From assembly GCA_004347695.1 (NCBI GenBank), contig SLTK01000007.1, positions 1 to 64,000 on the forward strand: 64,000 bases of DNA, read 5' to 3'. The position numbers and the translations under genes are program-made. The notes below the pieces were generated by a model. The model was not told where the DNA came from. It searched no databases and worked only from the letters and a program-made list of their open reading frames with translations. Below, piece after piece: positions 44,246-52,907 of this stretch; position 1 is the stretch's first letter, and each line of letters starts with the position of its first letter. The DNA is from Chloroflexota bacterium (lineage in GTDB: Bacteria; Chloroflexota; Anaerolineae; Anaerolineales; Anaerolineaceae).

Positions 44246-44419
44246 ATGGAAAAAGATCCTGTTTGCGGTATGAGCGTAGACCCCAAATCAGCGGCTGGTA
44301 AATCAGATTATCAGGGCAAAACCTACTACTTCTGTTCCGCTGGTTGCAAGAAAGCTTTTGACAGCGACCCTGAAAAGTATGTGGGTGGTTCCCACTCTGC
44401 TCATACTCATCATCACTAA
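44246..44419 (+). CDS. YHS-domain protein
   Basis: 57 residues. It starts KDPVCGMSVDPKSAAGKSDY, continues with GKTYYFCSAGCKKAFDSDP and ends in a His tail HTHHH. This is the complete YHS metal-binding domain (Cys7, Cys30, Cys34), which is often found in or next to heavy-metal ATPases. GGAGGT is 15 bp upstream, somewhat far. It may act as a copper/iron-binding chaperone, with the His tail as an extra metal site. Confidence 0.8.
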   Translation: MEKDPVCGMSVDPKSAAGKSDYQGKTYYFCSAGCKKAFDSDPEKYVGGSHSAHTHHH

Positions 44420-44448
44420 TCAATCTGTTTAGCTGATTCTCTCCTTAT

Positions 44449-44495
44449 CCCCGCAGGCGAGCTACCCCTCCGTTCGGCCTGCGGGGAACTTTTAT
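44449..44495 (+). terminator. Terminator after the YHS gene
   Basis: Perfect 10-bp stem CCCCGCAGGC / GCCTGCGGGG, 18-base loop, followed by AACTTTTATT. Confidence 0.75.
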
Positions 44496-44507
44496 TGAAG
44501 GAACGGC

Positions 44508-45293
44508 ATGATAACTGTTTCAATCGATCCCATCATTTTTTCAATTGGACATTTTCATCTGCGGTGGTACAGCCTCATTGTGATGCTGGCGATTGGCATT
44601 GCTTTTTGGCTGGTCACTCGCGAAGCGGTTCGCAAGGGCTTCTCGAAGGAAGCCATTTACGATTTGGCTGTTTGGGTGGTCATGGGCGGCTTGATTGGCG
44701 CGCGGTTGTTTCACGTGATCGATCACTGGCCGGACGTGTTCTCCAAAGATCCTGGGCGGATTTTTGCCATCTGGGAAGGCGGCCTGGCCATCTGGGGAGG
44801 GATAGTCGGCGGGTTCGTCCCACTTGTCATTTATGGACGGCATCGGCGTTGGAATTTAGCACGGCTGCTGGACGCATTTGCGCCTGGAGCGGTATTGGGG
44901 CAAGCGATTGGCCGTTTCGCCTGCATCATCACCGGCGATTCTGTCGGAAAACCGACCAGCGGGCCTTTCGGCCTGGCCTATACCAGTCCTGAAGCCATGG
45001 TGCCGCAGTTAGGCGTCTATTACACCCCCACGCCAGTTTACGAAATTCTACTCAACACTGCCATCTTTGTCGTTTTGTGGCGCTTGCGAAAACTGAACCT
45101 TCCCGATGGCGCCTTATTTCTGATCTACCTCAGCCTGTATTCGATCGGCCGTTTCTTTATTACCTTCATGAACAGCTACCGTGAATTTGCCTTCGGCCTC
45201 AACCAGGCTCAGGTTATGAGCCTGATCGGTTTGATCATTGCGTTACCATTGCTGTTGCGCATGGTCATAGCGCCAAAGCGCGTGGGTGGGTAG
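44508..45293 (+). CDS. lgt: Prolipoprotein diacylglyceryl transferase
   Basis: 261 residues, seven membrane helices. It has the Lgt signature near residue 143 (GRFACIITGDSVG) and typical segments FHLRWYSLIVML at the start and RFFITFMNSYRE near the end. It attaches diacylglyceryl to the lipobox Cys of lipoproteins such as those at 397, 28970 and 51298. AAGGAACGGC precedes the ATG. Confidence 0.9.
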   Translation: MITVSIDPIIFSIGHFHLRWYSLIVMLAIGIAFWLVTREAVRKGFSKEAIYDLAVWVVMGGLIGARLFHVIDHWPDVFSKDPGRIFAIWEGGLAIWGGIVGGFVPLVIYGRHRRWNLARLLDAFAPGAVLGQAIGRFACIITGDSVGKPTSGPFGLAYTSPEAMVPQLGVYYTPTPVYEILLNTAIFVVLWRLRKLNLPDGALFLIYLSLYSIGRFFITFMNSYREFAFGLNQAQVMSLIGLIIALPLLLRMVIAPKRVGG

Positions 45294-45378
45294 GCTCCCC
45301 TGGCGGCTTTGCATCGCAGGAATAAATCGGTTACACTGATTTTCTCGAAATATTGAGCATCATTGGTAGGAGATAATC

Positions 45379-45921
45379 ATGAATTCAAAATCATTAACGC
45401 AACTATCGCTGCCGGTTCACGGCATGAGCTGTACCGGTTGCGCTGCCCATGTGGAAAAAGCCATCAGTCAGCTTCCCGGGGTTTCACAGGTAAAGGTCGA
45501 TCTGAAAGCTGAAGTTGCCAATATCACTTACGACCCCCATCAGGTGGATTTGCTTGAATTTCAACATGCGATATCGCAGGTTGGCTATAAAGTCCCGACA
45601 GCCGAAATTACCTTAACAGTAAAAGGGATGAGCTGCCTTTCCTGCAGTTCACATGTTGGCGGCGCCCTGGGTGATCTGACCGGGGTGTTACAAGCCAATG
45701 TCAACCTGGATAAAGGAACTGCCCAGGTGACCTATGTTCCGGAATTGGTTTCATCGCTCCATATGGAGGAAGCAGTCCGGGAAGCTGGTTATCAGGCCAG
45801 TGCAGCCGAGCAGGCAGCTCTTCCCTCAGAACACAACGCTAACCAGGTCACCGAAAAAACCGAAACCGCCCATGGCGAAAAATTTACCTGGCGCTTTAAA
45901 TCCCTTTTAAAACGGAGTTAA
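45379..45921 (+). CDS. Tandem heavy-metal-associated (HMA) protein
   Basis: 180 residues. Two HMA domains: first with GMSCTGCAAHVEK (about 14-26), second with GMSCLSCSSHVGG (about 85-97), followed by a low-complexity tail. No ATPase membrane domain follows: the frame ends and a DUF2085 gene starts 4 bp later. It looks like the N-terminus of a CopA-type ATPase on its own, so either a free copper chaperone or the remnant of a truncated ATPase. Clean start and stop with ribosome sites favour a chaperone. Confidence 0.8.
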   Translation: MNSKSLTQLSLPVHGMSCTGCAAHVEKAISQLPGVSQVKVDLKAEVANITYDPHQVDLLEFQHAISQVGYKVPTAEITLTVKGMSCLSCSSHVGGALGDLTGVLQANVNLDKGTAQVTYVPELVSSLHMEEAVREAGYQASAAEQAALPSEHNANQVTEKTETAHGEKFTWRFKSLLKRS

Positions 45922-45924
45922 GGA

Positions 45925-46692
45925 ATGGCCGAGCGAGTCGTGAGCGCGCCCCCGTCCAATTCCCGCCTGTGGGCCAGACGAGTCAGCCGGTGGGGCTATT
46001 ATTTTTCCCGCTACTGGATCCTGTCGTTCAGCGTGCTCATAGGTCTGTACGTGGGTCTGCCCTTCATGGCGCCTGTTTTTATGGCCCTGGGGTTGGAATT
46101 TCCTGCACGTGCCATTTATACAATCTATTCGTTTCTCTGCCACCAGCTTCCGCAGCGCTCTTACTTTTTATTCGGGCCGCAATTTACCTACTCGCTGGCA
46201 GAAATTCAAGCCGTCTGGCAGGATACAACCAGTTTCGGAATCCTCCGGCAGTTTATCGGGAATCCGTCAATGGGTTGGAAGGTTGCCTGGTCCGACCGGA
46301 TGGTCTCGATGTATACCAGCATCCTCATCTTCTCCTGGATCTGGTACCCGTTGCGGAGGCGGTTGCGCGGGCTGAGTTGGCAAGGGTTGCTCATCCTGAT
46401 ATTCCCCATGGCTGTAGATGGTTTCAGCCACATGTTCAGCGATTTTGCCGGGTTAGGTCAAGGTTTCCGTGATAGCAATGCCTGGCTGGCTGCGCTGACC
46501 AACAATTCCTTACCGGCCACCTTCTATGCCGGTGATGGCTGGGGGTCTTTCAATTCGATTATGCGCCTGGTCACCGGAATTTTATTCGGCGCCGGTGTGG
46601 TCTGGTTTGGCTACCCTTATCTGGATGAATTTTTCGCGGATATTAAACTCAAAATTCAGGAAAAGTTTCAGCGAGCCGGGATTCGGCTTTAG
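45925..46692 (+). CDS. DUF2085 membrane protein
   Basis: 255 residues, about five membrane helices. SFLCHQLPQRSYFLFG is the core motif of DUF2085. Function of the family is unknown. It begins 4 bp after the HMA gene with AAGGA, so the two are co-transcribed, which hints at a metal-related role. Confidence 0.75.
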   Translation: MAERVVSAPPSNSRLWARRVSRWGYYFSRYWILSFSVLIGLYVGLPFMAPVFMALGLEFPARAIYTIYSFLCHQLPQRSYFLFGPQFTYSLAEIQAVWQDTTSFGILRQFIGNPSMGWKVAWSDRMVSMYTSILIFSWIWYPLRRRLRGLSWQGLLILIFPMAVDGFSHMFSDFAGLGQGFRDSNAWLAALTNNSLPATFYAGDGWGSFNSIMRLVTGILFGAGVVWFGYPYLDEFFADIKLKIQEKFQRAGIRL

Positions 46693-46715
46693 CATAATTA
46701 CGCCATATCCTGGAG

Positions 46716-46748
46716 CGAGGCAATTCTTCTACTCCCCGAATTGCCTCG
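46716..46748. terminator. Bidirectional terminator hairpin
   Basis: Perfect 11-bp stem CGAGGCAATTC / GAATTGCCTCG between the convergent DUF2085 and response-regulator genes. Confidence 0.8.
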
Positions 46749-46785
46749 GTCGGTCGTTTAAACCCGCCCTTCCTTTAGCGAGCGC

Positions 46786-47460
46786 TCAAACTTCTTCTTC
46801 ATGAGCAATATCCGGAGGGATCAGCCCCATGGATACCGCCTTCATTACGGCTTCAGTGCGGCTGCTGGCTTGCATTTTTTCAAAGATGCGCGCGATGTGC
46901 CCCTGCACGGTTCGGTCGCTAATAGCCAACTGGGTGGCAATGGCTCGGTTCGTAAAGCCTTTGGCAGCCAGAGTCAACACTTCCATTTCGCGGTCGGAAA
47001 GGTTGATGGTAATTGCCGGTCCGGCCGGCGCTGAAAGATAAGCCATCACTTTGGAGACGATTGCGCGGTCAAGCACCGATTTTCCCTGGTATACATCGCG
47101 AACCGCCTGAATAATTTCTTGCGGCCGCGCTGTCTTGAGTACATAGCCATTTGCGCCTGCCTTGAGAACCGCCGTGACATAGGGGTCATCCTCATAAGCA
47201 GTTAAAACCAACACTCCCACCGGCCAGCGATTCGAACGAATATGGCGAGTCACCTCGATTCCCGAGGCTTTTGGCATTTGAATATCCAGTACAGCCACAT
47301 CGGGTTTGAATTGATCGATCAAGATTTTAGCCTGCTCGCCGTCATCCGCTTCTGCGACCACATCAAAGTCTTCTTCCATATCCAGGAACTGGCGAATACC
47401 TGCCCGGACAACCACATGGTCATCGGCTAATACTAATCGAATTTTATGAAGGTCGCTCAT
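46786..47460 (-). CDS. NarL/LuxR-family response regulator
   Basis: 224 residues. Receiver domain with phospho-Asp in VAVLDIQMP and conserved Lys in VLKTARP; C-terminal LuxR-type HTH starting LSDREMEVLTLAAKGFTN and ending TVQGHIARIFEKM. AAGGA precedes the ATG. It probably takes phosphate from the histidine kinase at 48239, one gene upstream. Confidence 0.9.
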   Translation of the reverse strand: MSDLHKIRLVLADDHVVVRAGIRQFLDMEEDFDVVAEADDGEQAKILIDQFKPDVAVLDIQMPKASGIEVTRHIRSNRWPVGVLVLTAYEDDPYVTAVLKAGANGYVLKTARPQEIIQAVRDVYQGKSVLDRAIVSKVMAYLSAPAGPAITINLSDREMEVLTLAAKGFTNRAIATQLAISDRTVQGHIARIFEKMQASSRTEAVMKAVSMGLIPPDIAHEEEV

Positions 47461-47506
47461 ATGATTAATCCTTAAACATCATTATAAATCTTTGAATTAC
47501 AGCGAT

Positions 47507-48181
47507 TCAAATTGGTCGAACCGCGCGGTATAGCGAAAGCGGGCCAAAAGCGCTGCGCAAGTGCCCCGTCTCCTCCACCAGAGAAAATCCCGATTCGGAT
47601 AACAACAGCGGAATTTGACCGCGAAAATTATCCGCCGTGCGCTCGAGACGCGACATGTAACGCGCCACAAATCGCATCAGACCGTCATGCGGCGGACCGA
47701 AGTCCGCGATATGAAAACTGCCGCCTGGCTTGAGTACCCTGAATACTTCCTGGAATGCCCTGCGCTTATCGGGCAGAGTCAGGTGGTGGAGCATCAGGCT
47801 GGATACCACTTTATCAAAGGAATCCACCGGATAAGGAAGGTCATTTGCCAAACCTTTATCCCAGCGGATTGTGGTTAACCCTGCCTGCTTTGCTTTTTGG
47901 CGTGCGATCTCAAGCACCTGGTCGTCGCCATCCAATCCCACCATTTCAGCAGCCGGTTGGCGCCGTTGAAACATGATGACCAAAGTACCCGTGCCGCAAC
48001 CCAGATCTAAAATGCGTTCGTTAGGCTGTGGATTAGCTTGATCAACCAACCGCCGCTTGAATATATCCTCATGCATGATGTACCGCAATAGCGGATCAAA
48101 CAATGGCGTGAGCCAATTCTGGTTTAGCGCAGGAATATAATTCGAATGTTTCTCGGTCATCGTCGTCGCTCTGGCCTTCAT
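47507..48181 (-). CDS. SAM-dependent methyltransferase (class I)
   Basis: 224 residues from ATG 48181; ATGs at 48214 and 48160 are alternatives and no binding site clearly decides. Motif I is ILDLGCGTGTLVIMF with an acidic motif II (MVGLDGDDQVL), and FDKVVSSLMLHHL and LKPGGSFHIADFG follow, as in ubiquinone/menaquinone or sterol-type methyltransferases. Substrate unknown. It is wedged between the kinase and its regulator. Confidence 0.75.
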   Translation of the reverse strand: MKARATTMTEKHSNYIPALNQNWLTPLFDPLLRYIMHEDIFKRRLVDQANPQPNERILDLGCGTGTLVIMFQRRQPAAEMVGLDGDDQVLEIARQKAKQAGLTTIRWDKGLANDLPYPVDSFDKVVSSLMLHHLTLPDKRRAFQEVFRVLKPGGSFHIADFGPPHDGLMRFVARYMSRLERTADNFRGQIPLLLSESGFSLVEETGHLRSAFGPLSLYRAVRPI

Positions 48182-48238
48182 AGTATCACCCAATCCATAG
48201 TGCACCAAGCGCATTCTTACGCATGTCCTGCCCGCAAA

Positions 48239-50011
48239 TTAGCCTACGTCGCTGACTGCCTCATCCTCGAATTTGGCTGCGTCACCGGTCAGCCGGATGA
48301 TAATATGCGTGCCTTCGTCCGGCGTTGACCGGATGGTCAACCTGGCGCCAATAAGTTCGCTGCGTTCATAAAGGCTTAATAACCCGTAATGCCCCATGCG
48401 CGCATAATGAATGGGGTCTGCTGGCGGGTCAAACCCCAGCCCATCATCCCGAATTTCGAGAATGACGCTATCGGGGCGGAAATGCAACGAAATCCAGGCA
48501 TTTTTGGCCCTGGAATGGCGAATCACATTATTCAATGCTTCCTGGGCCATCCGATACATTGCCATTTCGATATCCGGTTTTAGCCGCCGTTCCACGCCTT
48601 CCTGAATAAAATGGATCGTCACTTCGTCTGGATGCATATTTTGGGTTGACTGCATCGCCAGGGCAGTCGCCAGGCCCAAATCTTCGATATAAATGGGCCG
48701 CAATCCCTGCACCAGGCGGCGCAAGTTCTTCATGCTCTGATCTGCCATATTCACGACCTGGTCGAGTGTTTTTTCGACCTTCGGGTCGGTATTCCAGTGA
48801 AGCGCATACTGGGTATATTGTCCCAGTGCAATCAGGGATTGCAAGGTTTCGTCATGCAGTTCCCGCGCCAGGTTGCGCCGCTCGCTCTCCACGCTGTCAG
48901 TAATGGCGCCAATGTAACTGTGCAGGCTGTTTTGCGCCTCTTTAAGCTCTGCAGCCATGTAAATCAGGGTCTCTTGCAGATGGCGGATCTCTAAAATTCC
49001 GCCCACCGGCTGCCGAATGGTTTCAAAATTCCCGCTTGCCAAATCACCGGCTTTCTCTTCCAAAGCTTGCATTGGCTGGACAATGCGGCGCAGCCCAAAC
49101 CAGATGGCTAACAGGCTCAGTGCCATGATTGGGAAAGCAATCAACGGGGCATTTTGGGTTGCCCGCAGCAGCGGGCTGGCAATGTCCTCCCAGGACTCCT
49201 CGATCATCAAAGCCCACCCCACCGGCTGGATAGGATTGGTGGTTATGACGTGCTCGCCTGCATCGGTTGGAAAATATTTAATTCCGCCAGCTCCCATCAA
49301 AGCTTCCTGAAGGCCAGGATGGGTTTTTAAATTTTCCCCCAGATCAAGAGAGCCCTTACGAAAAAGAAGATCATACCGATTATCCACAACCAGAACGGTA
49401 ACTGCGTTTGAATCGGTAATGGCATTAAGCCCATCCGCTAACAACTTTTGCGGTGAAAACAGTCCAACCAGAGTTACGCCAGAGGTCGTATTAACCAAAA
49501 CCGGTACAAAAAACTGACTATCGAGCGATAAAACTGGCAAAAATACTGCGGCGTTTGGCGCGAATTTCAAATATTGCTGCTGGAGGACTGCTGCCTGGTC
49601 TGCTGCCAGCCATTCCAGTATCGCACCGCTGCCCGTCGAGGCTGCAATCGTCCCATCTGGCGCAATAGCGACAACTCCGCCTTCAAATGCTGCCATCTCT
49701 TCCTGAATGTTGGTAAAGGCGTTGTTTAACGGACCGGCTGGTCCCAATCGTTTCGAAAGCAAACCCAATAGTTCGGTGCGGTGATCGATTTCCTTCTCAA
49801 TGCCGGCCGCCGCGTATTGAACTGCACGCAGGTTGCGGCTGGCAACCAGCGACCGCATCCCTTCATGGTGCAGTTTGAGGCTGCCATAGGTGACAATGAG
49901 TACCAGGACAATTAATGGCAACACTGCAACCAAAAACAGTTGCAGTGTAACACCACGCCAGATGCGAATTTTCAGTCGGTGGGAGGGTTTCAAATCCGTT
50001 TTATTCGCCAC
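48239..50011 (-). CDS. Membrane sensor histidine kinase (NarX/LiaS type)
   Basis: 590 residues. Start at GTG 50011, 8 bp after AAGGT; a TTG at 50020 lies immediately next to that site. TM1 at about 20-40, a large sensory loop (about 45-285, Cache-like), TM2 about 290-310, HAMP linker with a helix, HisKA_3 motif RRNLARELHDETLQS (phospho-His) and a HATPase domain with DDGLGFDPP. The periplasmic ligand is unknown. Confidence 0.85.
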   Translation of the reverse strand: MANKTDLKPSHRLKIRIWRGVTLQLFLVAVLPLIVLVLIVTYGSLKLHHEGMRSLVASRNLRAVQYAAAGIEKEIDHRTELLGLLSKRLGPAGPLNNAFTNIQEEMAAFEGGVVAIAPDGTIAASTGSGAILEWLAADQAAVLQQQYLKFAPNAAVFLPVLSLDSQFFVPVLVNTTSGVTLVGLFSPQKLLADGLNAITDSNAVTVLVVDNRYDLLFRKGSLDLGENLKTHPGLQEALMGAGGIKYFPTDAGEHVITTNPIQPVGWALMIEESWEDIASPLLRATQNAPLIAFPIMALSLLAIWFGLRRIVQPMQALEEKAGDLASGNFETIRQPVGGILEIRHLQETLIYMAAELKEAQNSLHSYIGAITDSVESERRNLARELHDETLQSLIALGQYTQYALHWNTDPKVEKTLDQVVNMADQSMKNLRRLVQGLRPIYIEDLGLATALAMQSTQNMHPDEVTIHFIQEGVERRLKPDIEMAMYRMAQEALNNVIRHSRAKNAWISLHFRPDSVILEIRDDGLGFDPPADPIHYARMGHYGLLSLYERSELIGARLTIRSTPDEGTHIIIRLTGDAAKFEDEAVSDVG

Positions 50012-50063
50012 GATTATCAACCTTCAGGTTGGGACCGCTTTTTAATTCTACTCCCAAGTCCCC

Positions 50064-51296
50064 TTAAATAACCCATAATAACATCGCAGCCCCCATAACA
50101 ACCATCACCAGGCCATACCACAGGCGAATATTTACGGTATGTTCACGCTCCCAACTGGCCCAGCGCTTGGCGACCAACCGGTTACCCAGTCCAATCAGGA
50201 TAACGATTAGTGGGAGTACAAAAACCAGATTATAGAGGAACAGGTATACCAGCCCCCAGGAATACGTTGTTTTGGCATTGAGCAGGGTGATGATCGAGAC
50301 ATAGATTCCACCCGAGCAAGGAAAAGTGCACAATCCCACCAGAAAACCGGCCGCAATAGTGGCAGGCAGTGTGGCTTGTTTGATGAGCTGTTGCGTGCGC
50401 TCACCGGCAAAAGACGGCATATGCAGTTTGATTGGGAATTTCGGAAAGAAGTACTCGAGCAAGTTGATGACACCGAGCGCTATCAGCAGCCATGAACCGG
50501 CACGCGCCACGAAATGCGGATCACTGGAAAGTCGCACTGCCCGGAAGATCCCCATACCGATGCCAAAATAAACGATGAAGATCATCGCAATATAAACCAG
50601 GCCTAATTTGAGGATTCGCCCGCGAGATTGACGCAGAGTAAAGAGGAAGGCAATTAGTAGCAGAATTACGGCAAAAGCGCACGGATTAACCGAATCGATC
50701 AAGCCAGTGACCAGCACGGCTGGTAGCAGCTCCGGCAAATTGGCCAGGCCGACCGGCAGCGCGCCGCCGGCGCCTTTTAATGTTTTGAAAGCCTCTTCAA
50801 TAGGGGTGTCGATCGGGTAAGTCTGTACCTCACCCTTCCAGGCCCACAGCTTATATTCATCCGGTTCACCGTGCATCTTTGGCTGCCACAAAATCATCTT
50901 TTCCGGCAGTTCCGGCGATTGAAGCGCCTGATCGATCAAATTTCCAGGCACATGTCCCAAGACCACCAGCGTTCCTTTGCCGGTAGGGATAAAGGCATAA
51001 AGCGAGTCGGCGATCGATCGCGGCAATTCGATGAAGTCGATCATATCTGACATTCGCTGGCGTTCAGCCGGAATGGTGTAGTCGTGAATTTCACTGGCTG
51101 CGGTTATGCCGTTGGCGGTCAGGGCCGGTAAAAGCACATCCTGCGTGTAAGGCCAGCAGTCTGCGCAGCCGGCAGAAAAGAAAACGTGCACCGTGTCAAC
51201 CGGTTCGGTTTCCTGGGCATGGACGGGCGTAAAACTGGCAATCAGAATTGTAAAAAGCAGGAGCAATGAAGGCAGCAATCGTCTTGTCATTTTCAT
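50064..51296 (-). CDS. DsbD/CcdA-like thiol-disulfide transporter with N-terminal thioredoxin-like domain
   Basis: 410 residues. ATG 51296 begins one base after the stop of the upstream lipoprotein. Signal peptide (about 5-25), a thioredoxin-like domain with FFSAGCADCW (CxxC), then about six to seven membrane helices with the CcdA-type cysteines in normal order: DSVNPCAFAVI first and GLCTFPCSGGIY later. It carries reducing power across the membrane, here probably to copper-binding or cytochrome proteins. Third gene of a three-gene operon. Confidence 0.8.
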   Translation of the reverse strand: MKMTRRLLPSLLLLFTILIASFTPVHAQETEPVDTVHVFFSAGCADCWPYTQDVLLPALTANGITAASEIHDYTIPAERQRMSDMIDFIELPRSIADSLYAFIPTGKGTLVVLGHVPGNLIDQALQSPELPEKMILWQPKMHGEPDEYKLWAWKGEVQTYPIDTPIEEAFKTLKGAGGALPVGLANLPELLPAVLVTGLIDSVNPCAFAVILLLIAFLFTLRQSRGRILKLGLVYIAMIFIVYFGIGMGIFRAVRLSSDPHFVARAGSWLLIALGVINLLEYFFPKFPIKLHMPSFAGERTQQLIKQATLPATIAAGFLVGLCTFPCSGGIYVSIITLLNAKTTYSWGLVYLFLYNLVFVLPLIVILIGLGNRLVAKRWASWEREHTVNIRLWYGLVMVVMGAAMLLWVI

Positions 51297-51297
51297 T

Positions 51298-51828
51298 TTA
51301 TTCCGCAAGGAGTTGCCAGGTGAAAGTGCGTTCGGGTACATCTACATTCAGGAGGGTCAAGGTTAAAGTCGTGGCGCCTTCGAGCAGCGGCGCCCCATCG
51401 ATGGTTGCCGGGAAGGATAGTGTGCCGGATACATGGTGGCCGCCCATCGGCGCATCCCATTTGACCGGTTTGACCGACAATCCGCTGTCTGTCGTCAATT
51501 CAGCCAGCGTCGTTAGATCCATTGACAAATCTACAGAGTGGGTATCCATGGCAACGTCGAAATCCAGAATATCGGCAGACTGGCCCAAATTCAAGGGGGT
51601 TACGATGACAGCGACACTGCCCTGGGCATCTTCACGCTCCAGACCACTTTCTTCCGGTGCAGTTTGGGCTACCGGTGTGGGTTCCGGGATTGAAGTGGAC
51701 AGGCCTGGCGCTGTTGGCGCCTGGGTTGGAACTTCCGTAGGCGCTGCAATCGGGGATGGCGAGCAAGCTGAGAGTGTTAGTAAAACCATGAGCATAATTA
51801 AAACCACAGGTCTATTCAAGTTTTTCAT
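51298..51828 (-). CDS. Lipoprotein of unknown function
   Basis: 176 residues. Lipobox LSAC (Cys22) followed by a Pro/Thr/Ala linker (about 23-60) and a beta-rich domain; near its end WDAPMGGHHVSGTL has a possible metal-binding His pair. It overlaps the upstream membrane protein by 4 bp and precedes the DsbD-like gene, so it may be a client or metal carrier outside the cell. Confidence 0.7.
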   Translation of the reverse strand: MKNLNRPVVLIMLMVLLTLSACSPSPIAAPTEVPTQAPTAPGLSTSIPEPTPVAQTAPEESGLEREDAQGSVAVIVTPLNLGQSADILDFDVAMDTHSVDLSMDLTTLAELTTDSGLSVKPVKWDAPMGGHHVSGTLSFPATIDGAPLLEGATTLTLTLLNVDVPERTFTWQLLAE

Positions 51829-52346
51829 CTTTCCTCTGCAAGGATCATTGGTGACTGCATATTCAAAGCCATTCTCCGTGCGCGGAGTATGGTAACCCAG
51901 ATCACAATTATTCCGATTATGTTGGATGCAAGACCCGCCGCCATAAAAGCGATTCGATATTCTGCCAGGAAAGTAGCGGCAGCGGACAGACCAAGAATGG
52001 GTAAAACATCGGTGGCGTGGTGCGCGCAGCAGGCCGCCATCGCAACGGTTGATGTGGTGCCTCCTGCCCCCATACTGGCGGCTGGTGCTGGACTGACAGC
52101 GCCGGGTCCGGGTGTGTTGGATGAGGCTGGCAGATAAAGCCGCAGCTTAAGCACGCTGTACAGAGCCGCCTGAATGCCGAACCCTAATAAAATGGGAATA
52201 ACCAGCCAGCGGTCATCCCAGAACAAGTCCAGGGCATGCTCAGGCGATTCGGCCCAGGAAACGATGCCAAAGTAAATAGCCGCAAGAAGGATCGCCCCTA
52301 AAATTCCCACGCCCACCGGGATGAAGTTACGAAATCGTGAATGCAT
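51825..52346 (-). CDS. Membrane protein with a CCAHH motif
   Basis: 173 residues. ATG 52346 follows CAGGAAA; an upstream ATG at 52379 lacks a site. About four membrane helices; a Pro/Ala-rich loop; then AACCAHHATDVLPILG, a Cys-Cys-Ala-His-His motif at the start of a helix that looks suited to metal binding. It is the first gene of the operon with a lipoprotein and DsbD-like protein. Possible metal permease or sensor. Confidence 0.6.
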   Translation of the reverse strand: MHSRFRNFIPVGVGILGAILLAAIYFGIVSWAESPEHALDLFWDDRWLVIPILLGFGIQAALYSVLKLRLYLPASSNTPGPGAVSPAPAASMGAGGTTSTVAMAACCAHHATDVLPILGLSAAATFLAEYRIAFMAAGLASNIIGIIVIWVTILRARRMALNMQSPMILAEER

Positions 52347-52579
52347 GTATTTTTTCCTGTTGCTGCGGAAACCATCCACACTACCATGATGGTACTAATC
52401 CCGCCCTTCTCTGTCATGCGCTATGCAGCGTGATAACGACTGAGCAAAAATGCCTGTTAAGTTTTGCTTGTATTGCCCTTTTGTTTAGCAGGCCCTCGCA
52501 TTATGATTTCAGTAATCGGAAGAATTCTCTCGAATAAGCAGCCAATCAGAAGCTGCCATTTGAAAAGGAGTATGGATTG

Positions 52580-52888
52580 ATGGAAGACCCATGTCGTGAT
52601 ATCGCACCTTTGGAAAAACAGCCAAAAACCGAAGAACAGGTGCGGCAGGATACAGTGTATCTCTCGATTTCAGGGATGAATTGCGGTAATTGCGCAAATC
52701 GCGTTCGCAATTCCCTGTTGACCACTTACGGTGTGACTTCAGTGATTGTTTCGCACGTCGATGGACTGGCGGAAGTTCGCTATAATCCCGGCCTGGTTCC
52801 TGCGGAAGCATTGATCGGCTCTGTTCGCGCTGCCGGCGGGGATGGCGTCCACAACTATGATGCAGTCATAATGCGCCAGGATTCATAA
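52580..52888 (+). CDS. Single HMA-domain protein
   Basis: 102 residues. AAAAGGAG is 9 bp upstream of ATG 52580; a TTG at 52577 is possible. HMA motif GMNCGNCANRVRN at about 35-47, with the usual beta-alpha-beta pattern up to about 90. A free copper/mercury chaperone, divergent from the CCAHH membrane protein operon; the two may share a metal-responsive promoter. Confidence 0.75.
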   Translation: MEDPCRDIAPLEKQPKTEEQVRQDTVYLSISGMNCGNCANRVRNSLLTTYGVTSVIVSHVDGLAEVRYNPGLVPAEALIGSVRAAGGDGVHNYDAVIMRQDS

Positions 52889-52907
52889 GCAATCTCCCAT
52901 CTTATTG

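Noticed and set aside
45379..45921. Frameshifted copper ATPase
   Set aside because: No ATPase sequence follows in any frame; the next gene is a DUF2085 protein with its own binding site 4 bp on.
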